The notes under the pieces: model-generated | What the model was told of the DNA's origin: nothing | The model's input: the letters and a program-made list of their open reading frames with translations, nothing else | Database searches by the model: none | Part shown: in pieces, positions 8,484 to 17,556 of the stretch | Layout: the number at the start of each line of letters is the position of its first letter | How positions within the stretch are numbered: position 1 is the first letter of the stretch | Position numbers and translations under genes: made by a program | Source: Hyphomicrobiales bacterium | GTDB taxonomy: Bacteria; Pseudomonadota; Alphaproteobacteria; Rhizobiales; Rhizobiaceae | Reading direction: 5' to 3' | NCBI GenBank assembly: GCA_900472785.1 | Contig: UCJH01000024.1 | Location: 129,449-193,448, forward strand | Length of the DNA: 64,000 bases

Positions 8484-9365
8484 ATGAATTATCGTCACGC
8501 TTATCATGCCGGCAATTTTGCCGATGTCCTGAAACATGCGGTGCTTGCGCGGCTGGTCACCTATCTGAAGCAGAAGGACAAGGCCTTTCGCGTGCTCGAT
8601 ACCCATGCCGGCATCGGTCTTTACGATCTCTCGGGCGAAGAGGCCCAGAAGACCGGAGAATGGCGTGACGGGATCGGCAAGCTTCTGGCCGAGCCCCTGC
8701 CGGCGAAAGTCGCAACCATACTGGAGCCCTATCTGCAGGCTGTGCGCGATCTCAATCCGCAAGCCGATGGCGCCGTTACGCTCTATCCCGGCTCTCCGAA
8801 GCTGACGCGCATGCTGATGCGGCCGCAGGACCGCCTCTGGGCGATGGAGCTGCACCCGGACGACTATGAGACGCTGCATCGTCTTTTCGACGGCGATTTC
8901 CAGAGCCGCATCACGGAGCTCGATGGCTGGCTGGCGCTCGGCGCGCATTTGCCGCCCAAGGAAAAGCGCGGCCTCGTTCTCGTCGATCCGCCCTTCGAGA
9001 TCGATGGCGAGTTCGAGCGGCTGGCCGAAGGGCTGGGCAAGGCCTATCGGCGATTTTCCGGCGGCACCTTCTGCCTCTGGTATCCGCTGAAACAGGGCGC
9101 GCCGATCGCAGCCTTTCACGATGCGCTGAAAGCGCTGGAAATTCCAAAGATGCTGTGCGCCGAACTTTCGGTGCGCAGCGATCGGGACACGACAGGACTT
9201 TCCGGCTCAGGCCTCATCATCGTCAACCCGCCCTTCACCCTGAAAGGCGAACTCGATACGATCCTGCCCTTCCTCAAAGACCGGCTGAAGCTTGATCGCC
9301 ATGCCTCGTCCCGCGCCTTCTGGCTACGCGGCGAGGAAGTCATCGATCGCTCCGACTGGGAATAA
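8484..9365 (+). CDS. rlmJ: 23S rRNA (adenine(2030)-N(6))-methyltransferase
   Basis: SAM-dependent methyltransferase of 293 residues that modifies A2030 of 23S rRNA. The start MNYRHAYHAGNFADVLKH is the family hallmark and selects ATG 8484 (AGGAA 6 bp upstream) over an upstream in-frame ATG at 8421. The SAM-binding motif is VLDTHAGIGLYDL, and the catalytic motif is LVLVDPPFE near residue 165. Normal length. It is downstream of the toxin-antitoxin pair but has its own ribosome site and probably its own promoter. Confidence 0.95.
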   Translation: MNYRHAYHAGNFADVLKHAVLARLVTYLKQKDKAFRVLDTHAGIGLYDLSGEEAQKTGEWRDGIGKLLAEPLPAKVATILEPYLQAVRDLNPQADGAVTLYPGSPKLTRMLMRPQDRLWAMELHPDDYETLHRLFDGDFQSRITELDGWLALGAHLPPKEKRGLVLVDPPFEIDGEFERLAEGLGKAYRRFSGGTFCLWYPLKQGAPIAAFHDALKALEIPKMLCAELSVRSDRDTTGLSGSGLIIVNPPFTLKGELDTILPFLKDRLKLDRHASSRAFWLRGEEVIDRSDWE

Positions 9366-9452
9366 ACGGCGGGCGGGGAATGAGCATTGTGCCGGCCTCT
9401 TGACGATCGGCAGCCACCCGACGCACTGTTTGCGTCTGCTTCGGAGATGACC

Positions 9453-9866
9453 ATGCCGCGCCTGCTTGCAACCGCCCTGCTTTTGCTGACGACCCTTCTT
9501 TCGCCGCCAATCGCATCGGCCGGTGATGCTGACAAGCCGCTGGCGGCCTGCGACAGCCCGTATATCCTCGATATCATCACTGCCCGCTTCGGCGATCGGG
9601 CGCGTACCTATCTGAAGACGGATCTCGAGATCACTCAGATCGACGGGCCCAGGCAGGTGCGCCAGACTCTGCGCGACAAGACACATCGTGTGGGGCGCGA
9701 CTATTGCGCCGCAACGGCTGTCACCACGGATGGCGAGCGACGGGCGCTGTGGTATTTGATCGAGCGCGACTTCGCCTTTGCCAGCCTCGGCTCCAGCGTC
9801 GAGTTCTGCCTCAGCGATCTTGATCCCCAGCACATCTACGGCGCGCATTGCGCATCTCTGCGCTGA
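9453..9866 (+). CDS. Small exported protein of unknown function
   Basis: About 137 residues with a signal peptide (MPRLLATALLLLTTLLSPPIASAG). ATG 9453 has GGAG at a good 6-bp spacing; ATG 9447 is in frame but too close. The mature domain has four Cys (ACDSP, DYCAAT, EFCLSD, AHCASL) that may form two disulfides in the periplasm. I do not recognise the family. It ends 5 bp before the RNase T2 gene, suggesting co-transcription; a shared role in periplasmic or extracellular nucleic acid use is only a guess. Confidence 0.75.
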   Translation: MPRLLATALLLLTTLLSPPIASAGDADKPLAACDSPYILDIITARFGDRARTYLKTDLEITQIDGPRQVRQTLRDKTHRVGRDYCAATAVTTDGERRALWYLIERDFAFASLGSSVEFCLSDLDPQHIYGAHCASLR

Positions 9867-9871
9867 GCGGC

Positions 9872-10630
9872 ATGCCCCTCGTCTTTCGCGTGAAAGCCCT
9901 GAAACCGCTCGCTGCCATCGTGTTCATTGCAGCCGCAGGAACCCTCTTCGGCTGCGACAGTGGCGAGCAGGCGCAGGCGCCGGACAAAAAAGCGCAGACA
10001 CAACCGCAGAAGCATCAGGCTCAAAAGCAAAAGCCCGGCCCCGCAGCTGTGCCGATTGGAACGGGTTTCGACTATTACGTCCTGTCCCTATCCTGGTCGC
10101 CGACCTGGTGCGCAGAAAACGATGCGTCGGGGCGGACCGACCAATGTGCAGCCAAGGCCGGCCATGGCTTCATCGTGCATGGTTTGTGGCCGCAAAACGA
10201 GACTGGCTTTCCCGAATACTGTCGCACCCGCGAATCGGACCGTGTTCCGGAACGGCTTGGCCGGTCGCTTTTCGACATCATCCCGTCTATGGGGCTGATC
10301 GGTCATGAATGGCGCAAGCACGGCAGCTGCTCGGGCCTCAGCCAAACCGACTATTTTGCCGTCGTGCGCGCCGCAAGGCAGAGGCTGAACATCCCGCCGG
10401 CGCTGACATCGGTCGACGGGTCGCGGCAGGCGGCACCCGACGACATCGAGACGGCATTCATCGCCGCCAATCCCGGATTGCGAAAGAATGCCATCGCGGT
10501 GACCTGCGAGGCGCGGTTTCTCGAAGAAGTCCGCATCTGTTACAACAAGGACCTGAGCTTCCGCCCTTGTCCTGCCGTCGATGCGCGCAGCTGCCGGCAG
10601 AAGAGCGTCACGCTGCCGCCGATACCCTGA
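9872..10630 (+). CDS. Ribonuclease T2 family lipoprotein
   Basis: A secreted RNase T2 of about 252 residues. The catalytic blocks CAS I (FIVHGLWPQ) and CAS II (GHEWRKHGSC) are intact, each with its catalytic His, and the SLSWSPTWC start of the fold is present. An N-terminal hydrophobic segment ends in TLFGC, a lipobox, followed by a Gln/Lys/Ala-rich linker, so the enzyme is probably lipid-anchored facing the periplasm. ATG 9872 is chosen over a TTG at 9848. Bacterial RNase T2 proteins degrade periplasmic RNA (compare RNase I). Paired with the small exported gene upstream. Confidence 0.92.
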   Translation: MPLVFRVKALKPLAAIVFIAAAGTLFGCDSGEQAQAPDKKAQTQPQKHQAQKQKPGPAAVPIGTGFDYYVLSLSWSPTWCAENDASGRTDQCAAKAGHGFIVHGLWPQNETGFPEYCRTRESDRVPERLGRSLFDIIPSMGLIGHEWRKHGSCSGLSQTDYFAVVRAARQRLNIPPALTSVDGSRQAAPDDIETAFIAANPGLRKNAIAVTCEARFLEEVRICYNKDLSFRPCPAVDARSCRQKSVTLPPIP

Positions 10631-10664
10631 CACAGGATAATACCAAGCCCAAGAAAGCCTCGCG

Positions 10665-11255
10665 ATGAAGATTCTCTACTCCCCCGCCTCGCCCTACTCC
10701 AACAAAGTGCGCATGGCGGCGCACTATGCGGGACTATCCGCCGAAAGCGTGCTGACCGACACCAATGCCAACCCGCCATCGCTGATCGACAGCAATCCAC
10801 TCGGCAAAATCCCGACGCTGATCACCGACGAGGGCAAGTCGATCTATGACAGCCGGGCGATCCTGCATTTCGTCGATCGGGAAACCAAGGGCAAGCTCTA
10901 TCCGCGCAACCCTGCGAAACGCACCGAGGTCGAAATTCTCGAAGCGCTGTGCGATGGCATCTGCGACTGCTTGCTCGCCATCGTCTACGAAAAGCGTTTT
11001 CACCCGCCGGAAAAGATCCATCAGCCCTGGATAGACAGGCAGTGGGAAAAGGTCGTTCGCGGGCTGGATTATCTCAACGCCAATCTGCCGAAGACCGCCG
11101 CCAAGCTGCATGCCGGACATTTCGCGCTCGCCGCCATGCTGACCTATCTGGAGCTGCGGTTTACAGGCGAATGGCAGAAGGGCCGCCCGAAGCTCAGGAA
11201 CTGGCCGCAGAAATTCCAGAAGTTCTTCCCGGATCACAGCAAGTTTCGCACCTGA
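10665..11255 (+). CDS. Glutathione S-transferase family protein
   Basis: A 196-residue GST. The N-terminal thioredoxin-like half starts MKILYSPASPYSNKVRMA with the SPYSNKV active-site loop, and NPLGKIPTLITDEG plus SIYDSRAILHFVD are the glutathione-binding cis-Pro and acidic motifs. The C-terminal helical domain carries the FALAAMLTYLELRF signature. The substrate is unknown. The gene converges with the porin gene across a shared terminator. Confidence 0.92.
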   Translation: MKILYSPASPYSNKVRMAAHYAGLSAESVLTDTNANPPSLIDSNPLGKIPTLITDEGKSIYDSRAILHFVDRETKGKLYPRNPAKRTEVEILEALCDGICDCLLAIVYEKRFHPPEKIHQPWIDRQWEKVVRGLDYLNANLPKTAAKLHAGHFALAAMLTYLELRFTGEWQKGRPKLRNWPQKFQKFFPDHSKFRT

Positions 11256-11286
11256 CATTACCTGACCCAATTGTCATGTTCACAGC

Positions 11287-11313
11287 AAAAAGGCCGGATC
11301 GCTCCGGCCTTTT
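11287..11313. terminator. Bidirectional Rho-independent terminator (GST / porin)
   Basis: Perfect 10-bp stem AAAGGCCGGA / TCCGGCCTTT with a TCGC loop, with A and T tracts on either side, between two convergent genes (stops at 11255 and 11338). It can serve both strands. Confidence 0.85.
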
Positions 11314-11337
11314 CACGTTCATCGATTGTCGCGATGA

Positions 11338-11976
11338 TTAGAACTTCACGCCCATACCGACGCGAACGCTGTGTTCGTCGTAGCCCGACGATACCGTGCC
11401 GCCGCCGACGTTGAAGTCCTTCGAACCGTAATCGCTGTAGCGATACTCGACGCGCGCCGTGATGTTGTCCGTCACCAGGGCTTCCGCACCGGCACCAGCC
11501 GTCCAGCCGAGCAGCGTGTTCTTGTCGGACGAGCCGCCTTGCTGTGCCTTGACGTTGGCAGCGGCGACACCGGCCGTACCATACACAAGAACAGGGTTCA
11601 GATCATAACCGACGCGGGCGCGCAGCGAGCCGTTGACGCCCTGCTTCATGCCGATCGTGCCGTTGCTGGCATCGTTGTCGCCGTAGTTCACATCAGCTTC
11701 GGCACCGTAGACGATCTGGCCGTTCTGCATGTTGTAGCCACCATAAAGGCCGCCGCCGGCGCCGGAAGCGCTGCGGTCGCCAGTGGCGTTGAACTCGCCG
11801 CGAGCCCAGTTCGCGGTACCGCCGACATAGGCGCCGGACCAGTCCTTGGCAGCCGGCTCGCTGTATTCCGCAGCCGGAGCCGCCGGTACTTCGTCAACGG
11901 CGTCAGCAGCCTGAACGGCCGAGAATGCGATGAGCGATACGGCAGAAGCCATGAGGGTGGTGATAATGGTACGCAT
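11338..11976 (-). CDS. Omp25/Omp31-like outer membrane porin-family protein
   Basis: A 212-residue outer-membrane beta-barrel of the Brucella Omp25/31 - rhizobial RopB group. ATG 11976 is preceded by AAGGAGAA and begins a signal peptide (MRTIITTLMASAVSLIAFSAVQA). The mature N-terminus is acidic and Pro/Ala-rich (EVPAAPAAEYSEPA), then DWSGAYVGGTANW opens the barrel. The C-terminus HSVRVGMGVKF ends in Phe, as needed for BAM insertion. These proteins are abundant surface proteins that also tether the outer membrane. It probably has its own promoter in the 369-bp region upstream. Confidence 0.92.
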   Translation of the reverse strand: MRTIITTLMASAVSLIAFSAVQAADAVDEVPAAPAAEYSEPAAKDWSGAYVGGTANWARGEFNATGDRSASGAGGGLYGGYNMQNGQIVYGAEADVNYGDNDASNGTIGMKQGVNGSLRARVGYDLNPVLVYGTAGVAAANVKAQQGGSSDKNTLLGWTAGAGAEALVTDNITARVEYRYSDYGSKDFNVGGGTVSSGYDEHSVRVGMGVKF

Positions 11977-12345
11977 ACTATTCTCCTTATCAAACCGATG
12001 CCCTGTGGCCCTCGTGGCCTGAAATGGTGCATCGGACAAATTCTAGTTAACCCCGCCCGGTTGAGGTGAAATTGACCAGCAATTGAGGATTCACAAGAGC
12101 CAAATTGTGAAATTTTAGTGGCACGGGCATGGCTGAAATGGGATGTTGCTTCAGTGCCACAGGCATTTTGTTAACTACAAATCAAGATTAGTGAAAACTA
12201 TACTAATTGCAGTGGAAACAATTCAATTCCGGCACTTTCCGTTAAATTTTCCGAAAGGAATCGACCGGAGCGGTTTCGCATTGCCCATCCGGCCCTGTAT
12301 CCTTCGCGTAGAAGATCGCGACTCGAAAACACGGAAAGACATCGT
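11977..12345. other. Intergenic region between divergent porin and SDR genes
   Basis: AT-rich 369 bp with no credible reading frame. It must hold promoters for both divergent genes. An inverted repeat, AGTGGCAC at 12117-12124 and GTGCCAC at 12154-12160, could form a hairpin or bind a regulator. I could not assign -35/-10 boxes with confidence. Confidence 0.4.
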
Positions 12346-13110
12346 TTGAAGACGCAGTTGAAAACAGCGCTGGTGACCGGCGGCGCAATCCGCATCGGCC
12401 GGGCGATTGTCGAGGATCTAGCCGCGCACGGCTTTGCCGTGGCCATCCACGTTAACAGTTCCGTCGATGCGGCCGAGACGCTTGCGCGTGACATTCGCGA
12501 GCGTGGTGGCCGGGCATCGGTGGTGCGGGCCGATCTGACCGAGACAAAGGCCGTGGCCGGGCTGATGGAAGCGGTCAACACGGCCGTCGGCCCCATCGGG
12601 CTACTCGTCAACAATGCCTCATTGTTCAAGAAGGACAGCCTCGACCAGTTGGACGACGCCGTCTGGGACCGGCATTTCGCGCTGCATGTGAAGGCGCCGT
12701 CTATTCTGGCGCGCGATTTCGCAAGACAATTGCCGCCCTCGAACGCCGGCCTGATCATCAACATCATCGATCAACGGGTCTGGGCTCCAAATCCGCGATT
12801 TTATTCCTATATGCTGTCCAAGTCCGCGCTCTGGACGGCGACGCAGACGATGGCGCAGGCACTGGCGCCGGACATCCGCGTCAACGGTATCGGCCCCGGC
12901 CCCACCGTGCCGAACGAACGCCAGAACATGGACGACTTTCAAAAGCAGGTGGATGCGCTGATCCTGAAAGCCGGCCCCGAATTCGGGGAATTCGGCCGCA
13001 CCATCCGCTTTCTGTTCGACACGCCGTCGATAACCGGGCAAATGATCGCGCTCGACGGCGGCCAGCATCTGGCATGGGAGACGCCGGATATTTTGGAGAT
13101 TGTGGAATGA
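12346..13110 (+). CDS. Short-chain dehydrogenase/reductase
   Basis: Classical SDR of 254 residues. [16 protein letters not shown] is the Rossmann nucleotide loop (pteridine-reductase-like TGGAxRIG form), NNAS lies near residue 89, and the catalytic Tyr-Lys are in [20 protein letters not shown] supplies the region where the catalytic Ser is expected but is not a clear match. The start is a TTG at 12346 behind ACGGAAAG; no ATG fits. Its TGA overlaps the uvrC ATG by 4 bp, so the two are co-translated, an arrangement I recall from rhizobia. The substrate is unknown; a pterin or folate role is possible. Confidence 0.85.
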   Translation: MKTQLKTALVTGGAIRIGRAIVEDLAAHGFAVAIHVNSSVDAAETLARDIRERGGRASVVRADLTETKAVAGLMEAVNTAVGPIGLLVNNASLFKKDSLDQLDDAVWDRHFALHVKAPSILARDFARQLPPSNAGLIINIIDQRVWAPNPRFYSYMLSKSALWTATQTMAQALAPDIRVNGIGPGPTVPNERQNMDDFQKQVDALILKAGPEFGEFGRTIRFLFDTPSITGQMIALDGGQHLAWETPDILEIVE

Positions 13111-15137
13111 ACGGTCGCTTGTCGCAGGACGGCGGAATTCTCTACGAAGAGACGGATGTCGAGATCGACGAAGACGAGGATGTGTCGGCGGTTGCGGAAA
13201 CTGCAGCGCCCGGCCCCGTGCTCGACTGGGCTGAAACCAGCGCCATTCCCGACGGTCTGCGCGGCGCCGAACTGATCCAGGCCTTCGTCAAGCTCCTGCC
13301 CAACAGTCCCGGCGTCTACCGCATGTTCAACGAGGCCGGCGACGTGCTTTACGTCGGCAAGGCGCGCAGCCTGAAGAAGCGCGTCAGCAACTATGCGCAG
13401 GGCCGCGTCCATTCCAACCGGCTGACGAAGATGGTGCGGGAAACCGCCCATATGGAATTCGTAACGACCCGCACCGAGATCGAGGCGCTTCTGCTGGAAG
13501 CCAACCTCATCAAGCGATTGCGGCCGCGCTTCAACGTTCTGCTGCGCGACGACAAGTCCTTTCCCTATATCCTCGTCACCGGCGATACGCGGGCGCCGGC
13601 GCTCTACAAGCATCGCGGCGCGCGCAGCCGCAAGGGCAGCTATTTCGGGCCCTTCGCCTCTGCCGGCGCGGTGGGGCGGACGATCAACTCCCTGCAGCGC
13701 GCCTTCCTTTTGCGCACCTGTACCGACAGCGTCTTTGAAAGCCGTACCCGTCCCTGTCTGCTGCATCAGATCAAACGCTGCGCCGCCCCCTGCACACACG
13801 AGGTTAGCGACGCCGACTATGCCGAGCTGGTGACGGAAGCCAACGACTTCCTGTCGGGCAAGAGCCAGGCGGTGAAGGCGACGATCGCCTCTGCAATGAG
13901 TGAAGCCTCTGAGAATCTCGATTTCGAACGGGCGGCCCTCTACCGCGACCGGCTGGCGGCGCTGTCGCATGTGCAGAGCCATCAGGGCATCAATCCCTCG
14001 GGTGTGGACGAAGCCGATGTCTTCGCCATCCACCATGAGGGTGGCGTTTCCTGTATCCAGGTCTTCTTTTTCCGCACAGGCCAGAACTGGGGCAACCGCG
14101 CCTATTTTCCGAAAGCCGATCCGTCGCTGCCCTCCGCAGAGGTGCTTGCCGCCTTCCTGGCGCAATTCTACGACGACAAGCCCTGTCCGCGGCAAATCCT
14201 GCTCTGCGAGACGGTCGAGGAACAGGAGCTTCTCGGCGCGGCCCTGACCGAGAAATCCGGCTACAAAGTTTCCATCCTCGTGCCCCAGCGCGGCGAGAAG
14301 AAGGATCTGGTGGATCACGCGGTCGCCAATGCCCGCGAAGCACATGGCCGGAAACTGGCGGAGACCGCCTCGCAATCACGGCTGCTCGACGGCTTTGCCG
14401 AAACCTTCAAGCTGTCTTATGTACCGCGCCGCATCGAAATCTACGACAACTCTCACATCATGGGCACGAATGCCGTCGGCGGTATGGTCGTCGCCGGGCC
14501 GGAAGGCTTCGTGAAGGGCCAATACCGCAAGTTCAACATCAAATCGACCGACATCACCCCCGGCGACGACTTCGGCATGATGAAGGAAGTCATGACCCGC
14601 CGCTTCTCGCGCCTGTTGAAGGAAGAAGGCAAGCCGGACAGGACGGCGGAACCGGTCGAGGATGCTGCCTTCCCCGCCTGGCCGGATGTCATTCTGATCG
14701 ACGGCGGACAGGGACAGATGTCCGCGGTGCGCGCGATCCTCAAGGAACTCGACATCGAGGATTGCGTCACGGCGATCGGCGTCGCCAAGGGTGTCGATCG
14801 CGATGCCGGCCGCGAGCGCTTCTTTCCGCCGGGCAGCCCCGGCTTCACCCTGCCGCCGCGCGATCCGGTGCTGTATTTCATCCAGCGCCTGCGTGACGAG
14901 GCGCATCGTTTCGCGATCGGATCGCATCGCGCCCGGCGCAAGAAGGAAATGGTCAAGAACCCATTGGATGAGATCGCCGGCATCGGGCCGACGCGCAAGC
15001 GCGCGCTCCTGCATCACTTCGGAACCGCCAAAGCCGTTTCCCGCGCGGCCTTCAGCGACCTCATGGCCGTCGGCGGCATTTCCGAGGCCGTTGCACGTCT
15101 GGTGTATGACCATTTTCACGACGATGGGACAAAATGA
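13107..15137 (+). CDS. uvrC: UvrABC excinuclease subunit C
   Basis: Nucleotide excision repair nuclease, 676 residues. After an acidic alphaproteobacterial N-terminal extension, the GIY-YIG domain starts at about residue 70 ([21 protein letters not shown]). The UVR domain ([14 protein letters not shown]) that binds UvrB is near residue 275, the RNase H-like C-nuclease follows ([28 protein letters not shown]), and the helix-hairpin-helix is at the C-terminus ([17 protein letters not shown]). ATG 13107 overlaps the SDR stop. All catalytic regions look intact. Confidence 0.97.
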   Translation: MNGRLSQDGGILYEETDVEIDEDEDVSAVAETAAPGPVLDWAETSAIPDGLRGAELIQAFVKLLPNSPGVYRMFNEAGDVLYVGKARSLKKRVSNYAQGRVHSNRLTKMVRETAHMEFVTTRTEIEALLLEANLIKRLRPRFNVLLRDDKSFPYILVTGDTRAPALYKHRGARSRKGSYFGPFASAGAVGRTINSLQRAFLLRTCTDSVFESRTRPCLLHQIKRCAAPCTHEVSDADYAELVTEANDFLSGKSQAVKATIASAMSEASENLDFERAALYRDRLAALSHVQSHQGINPSGVDEADVFAIHHEGGVSCIQVFFFRTGQNWGNRAYFPKADPSLPSAEVLAAFLAQFYDDKPCPRQILLCETVEEQELLGAALTEKSGYKVSILVPQRGEKKDLVDHAVANAREAHGRKLAETASQSRLLDGFAETFKLSYVPRRIEIYDNSHIMGTNAVGGMVVAGPEGFVKGQYRKFNIKSTDITPGDDFGMMKEVMTRRFSRLLKEEGKPDRTAEPVEDAAFPAWPDVILIDGGQGQMSAVRAILKELDIEDCVTAIGVAKGVDRDAGRERFFPPGSPGFTLPPRDPVLYFIQRLRDEAHRFAIGSHRARRKKEMVKNPLDEIAGIGPTRKRALLHHFGTAKAVSRAAFSDLMAVGGISEAVARLVYDHFHDDGTK

Positions 15138-15142
15138 AACCG

Positions 15143-15230
15143 TTTGTGACACAGTTCACACTGGGTTCAGATGAATTCCGCCACAATTTCGGTCGATCCC
15201 TCAAAGACCGGTTGACCTGAGTGTCACAAA
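15143..15230. repeat. Inverted repeat between uvrC and pgsA
   Basis: TTTGTGACAC at 15143-15152 and its exact reverse complement GTGTCACAAA at 15221-15230 flank 68 bp in the uvrC-pgsA gap. It may be two regulator half-sites or a long-range RNA stem. The second arm overlaps a possible upstream GTG start of pgsA, so it could also bear on that start. Confidence 0.5.
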
Positions 15231-15271
15231 GTCTTTCATCTGTAGCCAAGAATAGCAGAGAACCCGAGTCC

Positions 15272-15856
15272 ATGGCCACGCCTGCCGCCTACAACATCCC
15301 GAATTTGCTGACATATGGCCGGATTCTGGCCATACCGGTGATCGTTCTGTGCTTCTTCATCGAGGGCAGGCTGCAGAGTTCCGATTTTGCCCGCTGGACC
15401 GCGCTCGGGTTGTTCGTGGTTGCGTCGATCACCGACTATCTCGACGGCTATCTCGCCCGGATCTGGAACCAGACGTCCAACATCGGCCGCATGCTCGATC
15501 CGATCGCCGACAAGCTGCTGATCGCTTCCGTGTTGCTGCTGGTTGCCGCGGACGGGACGATCGCCGGCTGGTCGATCTGGGCTGCGATCATCATCCTCTG
15601 CCGCGAAATCCTGGTTTCCGGCCTTCGGGAATATCTGGCGGCGCTGAAGGTCAGCGTGCCGGTGACGCAGATCGCCAAGTGGAAGACGGCAGCACAGATG
15701 TTCGCCATCGCCTTCCTGCTGGCAGGTCCGGCCGGTGACAAGTTCATCCCCTACACGACCGAGATGGGCATCGGCCTGCTCTGGGTTGCGGCGGTCCTCA
15801 CCATCTATACCGGCTACGACTATTTCCGCGCCGGCCTGAAGCATATGGTCGACTGA
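15272..15856 (+). CDS. pgsA: CDP-diacylglycerol-glycerol-3-phosphate 3-phosphatidyltransferase
   Basis: Inner-membrane enzyme committing CDP-DAG to phosphatidylglycerol synthesis, about 194 residues. The CDP-alcohol phosphotransferase motif is complete: DYLDGYLAR, then NIGRMLDPIADK (D-x2-DG-x2-AR-x8-G-x3-D-x3-D). Several membrane segments follow. ATG 15272 gives the usual N-terminus (MATPAAYNIPNLLTYGRIL); a GTG at 15221 is in frame. It leads a close-packed run into moaD and moaE. Confidence 0.95.
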   Translation: MATPAAYNIPNLLTYGRILAIPVIVLCFFIEGRLQSSDFARWTALGLFVVASITDYLDGYLARIWNQTSNIGRMLDPIADKLLIASVLLLVAADGTIAGWSIWAAIIILCREILVSGLREYLAALKVSVPVTQIAKWKTAAQMFAIAFLLAGPAGDKFIPYTTEMGIGLLWVAAVLTIYTGYDYFRAGLKHMVD

Positions 15857-15857
15857 A

Positions 15858-16118
15858 ATGGCCAGCGTTGATCTCGTCTATTTCGCCTGGGTGCGCGAGC
15901 GCATCGGCAAGGCCGAGGAGACGCTGGACCTGCCGGCAAGCGTCGTCACCGCGGGTGACCTGCTGAAATATCTGAAGATGCTGGGCGAGGAATACGAGAC
16001 GGCCCTGGAGCACGAAAACGTCATCCGGGTTGCGTTCAACCAGGAGCATGTCGATCATCGCGAACCGATTGCCGGCGTGCGCGAAATCGCCTTGTTTCCG
16101 CCGATGACCGGAGGCTGA
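15858..16118 (+). CDS. moaD: Molybdopterin synthase sulfur carrier subunit
   Basis: Ubiquitin-like sulfur carrier, 86 residues, ending in the obligatory Gly-Gly (FPPMTGG) that is thiocarboxylated. The N-terminal DLVYFAWVRERIGKAEE is typical of rhizobial MoaD. It starts 1 bp after pgsA and ends 5 bp before moaE. It supplies sulfur for molybdopterin, the cofactor needed by the oxidoreductase at 5512-7626. Confidence 0.96.
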   Translation: MASVDLVYFAWVRERIGKAEETLDLPASVVTAGDLLKYLKMLGEEYETALEHENVIRVAFNQEHVDHREPIAGVREIALFPPMTGG

Positions 16119-16123
16119 GCCTC

Positions 16124-16594
16124 ATGTCCGGGGCAGCTGTTCGCGTCCGCGTCCAGCGCGAGGATTTCGATCTTGCGGCCGAGATACGAACGATATCCGG
16201 GGATTGCCACGAGATCGGCGCCATTGTCACCTTCTCCGGCCTCTGCCGCGATGAGGGCGGCACCCTGGATGCTCTCGAACTCGAACACTATCCCGGCATG
16301 GCCGAAGCCGAGATCAGCCGTATCTGCAACGAGGCCGTCAAACGCTTCCAACTGCAAGCGGCAACCGCAATTCACCGCTATGGCAGGATCGCGCCGGGCG
16401 AAAACATCGTGCTGGTGGTCACCGCTTCCCCGCACCGGCAGGCAGCCTTCGACGGCGCAAATTTCATCATGGATTTCCTGAAGACCGCAGCACCGTTCTG
16501 GAAAAAGGAGCACGGCATCGATGGCAGCGCCGGTGGCTGGGTCAGCGCCAAGGATGCCGACGACAGCGCGAGGGACCGCTGGACGAAATCCTGA
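16124..16594 (+). CDS. moaE: Molybdopterin synthase catalytic subunit
   Basis: A 156-residue MoaE, partner of MoaD in converting precursor Z (cPMP) to molybdopterin. Visible motifs: IVTFSGLCRDE, LELEHYPGMAE, HRYGRIAPGE near residue 85, and APFWKKEHG holding the catalytic Lys near residue 128. Normal length. Its stop abuts the stop of the convergent LivH-like gene (16594/16595) with no space for a separate terminator. Confidence 0.96.
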   Translation: MSGAAVRVRVQREDFDLAAEIRTISGDCHEIGAIVTFSGLCRDEGGTLDALELEHYPGMAEAEISRICNEAVKRFQLQAATAIHRYGRIAPGENIVLVVTASPHRQAAFDGANFIMDFLKTAAPFWKKEHGIDGSAGGWVSAKDADDSARDRWTKS

Positions 16595-17491
16595 TCAGGG
16601 CTGGAACCGTTCCCGCCGGAAAAGCACCAGCAGCAGCACAAGCACCGAGAAGATCGCGAAATCCCGCCAGAGCATGGAGCCGTAGGCGCTCCAGAGCGTT
16701 TCGCCCAAACCCATCAACGCCGCACCGGCAGCAGCCTGCAAGGGGCTTGTCTGACCACCGATCGCGGCGATGAACAGCACTTTCACGCCAAAGACGAGAC
16801 CGGCGCCAAAATCCATGTTGCCGTAATAGGATGTCGCCAGAATACCGGCGACGGCGGCCAAAAGCGCCGAAAGCGCGTAGGCCGAGACGAACACCCGCCG
16901 GCCGTCGATACCGCAAAGCGCCGCCGCACCCGGATCGTCGGACACCGCTCGCCATGCCCTGCCCCAGGCTGAGCGGGCAAGGAACAATGCGCCGACAGCG
17001 ACCAGCCCCAGCATGATCGCCGTGTTGGCGAGCTGTATGATCGTCAGAGTCACCGGAAAGCTGGCATCGCCCCACAGCACCAGCGGCGTGTTGAAGAAAG
17101 GCGGCAGCCAGAGGCTGCGGGTATTGGCGGCGATCCGCGAGAGTTCCATCAGCACGAGTGCGACGCCGAGGGACGCGACGACCACCGTATTGGCCGATGT
17201 GTCCGCCAGCTTGCGCATCACCGAGCGACCGACCAGGAGGCCGGCGCCGGCAGTGTAGATCAACGCGAAAATCGCCGCAAAGGCGAGTGCCGCCGGCAGG
17301 ATAAGCCAGAGCCGGTTCCAGGCGAAATCGGCAAACAGCAGGAAGACCTGCCCGGCGAAGCCGAACAGTGCGCCATAGGTGAGATCGGCCCGCCGGGTGA
17401 CGGCGAAGGCGATGGCGTAACCAAAGGCGAGCAGCGCATAGAGCGCGGCCACGGGCACGGCATTGGCAAGTTGCTGGAGAAAATAGGCCAT
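16595..17491 (-). CDS. Branched-chain amino acid-type ABC transporter permease (LivH family), solitary
   Basis: Inner-membrane permease of 298 residues with about eight hydrophobic segments. The EAA-like loop region GIDGRRVFVSAYALSALLAAVAG and SYYGNMDFGAGLVFGVKVLFIAAIGG are characteristic of LivH. No LivM, LivG, LivF or binding protein lies nearby, so it must work with components encoded elsewhere or is a remnant. ATG 17491 begins MAYFLQQLANAVPVAALYAL. It is divergent from a CGNR-type regulator, and a perfect palindrome sits between the two, so its expression is probably controlled by that neighbour. Confidence 0.85.
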   Translation of the reverse strand: MAYFLQQLANAVPVAALYALLAFGYAIAFAVTRRADLTYGALFGFAGQVFLLFADFAWNRLWLILPAALAFAAIFALIYTAGAGLLVGRSVMRKLADTSANTVVVASLGVALVLMELSRIAANTRSLWLPPFFNTPLVLWGDASFPVTLTIIQLANTAIMLGLVAVGALFLARSAWGRAWRAVSDDPGAAALCGIDGRRVFVSAYALSALLAAVAGILATSYYGNMDFGAGLVFGVKVLFIAAIGGQTSPLQAAAGAALMGLGETLWSAYGSMLWRDFAIFSVLVLLLVLFRRERFQP

Positions 17492-17520
17492 GGCATTCCG
17501 GATGATGACATTTTGATTAT

Positions 17521-17546
17521 AACTGGTAAAATGCATTTTACCAGTT
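17521..17546. promoter_or_regulatory. Perfect 26-bp palindrome, probable operator
   Basis: AACTGGTAAAATG is followed directly by its exact reverse complement. The site lies 10 bp before the CGNR-regulator ATG and 29 bp before the LivH-like ATG, where a repressor would shut off both. Autoregulation by the CGNR protein is inferred from position. Confidence 0.75.
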
Positions 17547-17556
17547 AGGATTTTCC

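Noticed and set aside
11371-12069. Plus-strand frame over the porin
   Set aside because: Antisense shadow; the minus strand gives a signal peptide and porin end.
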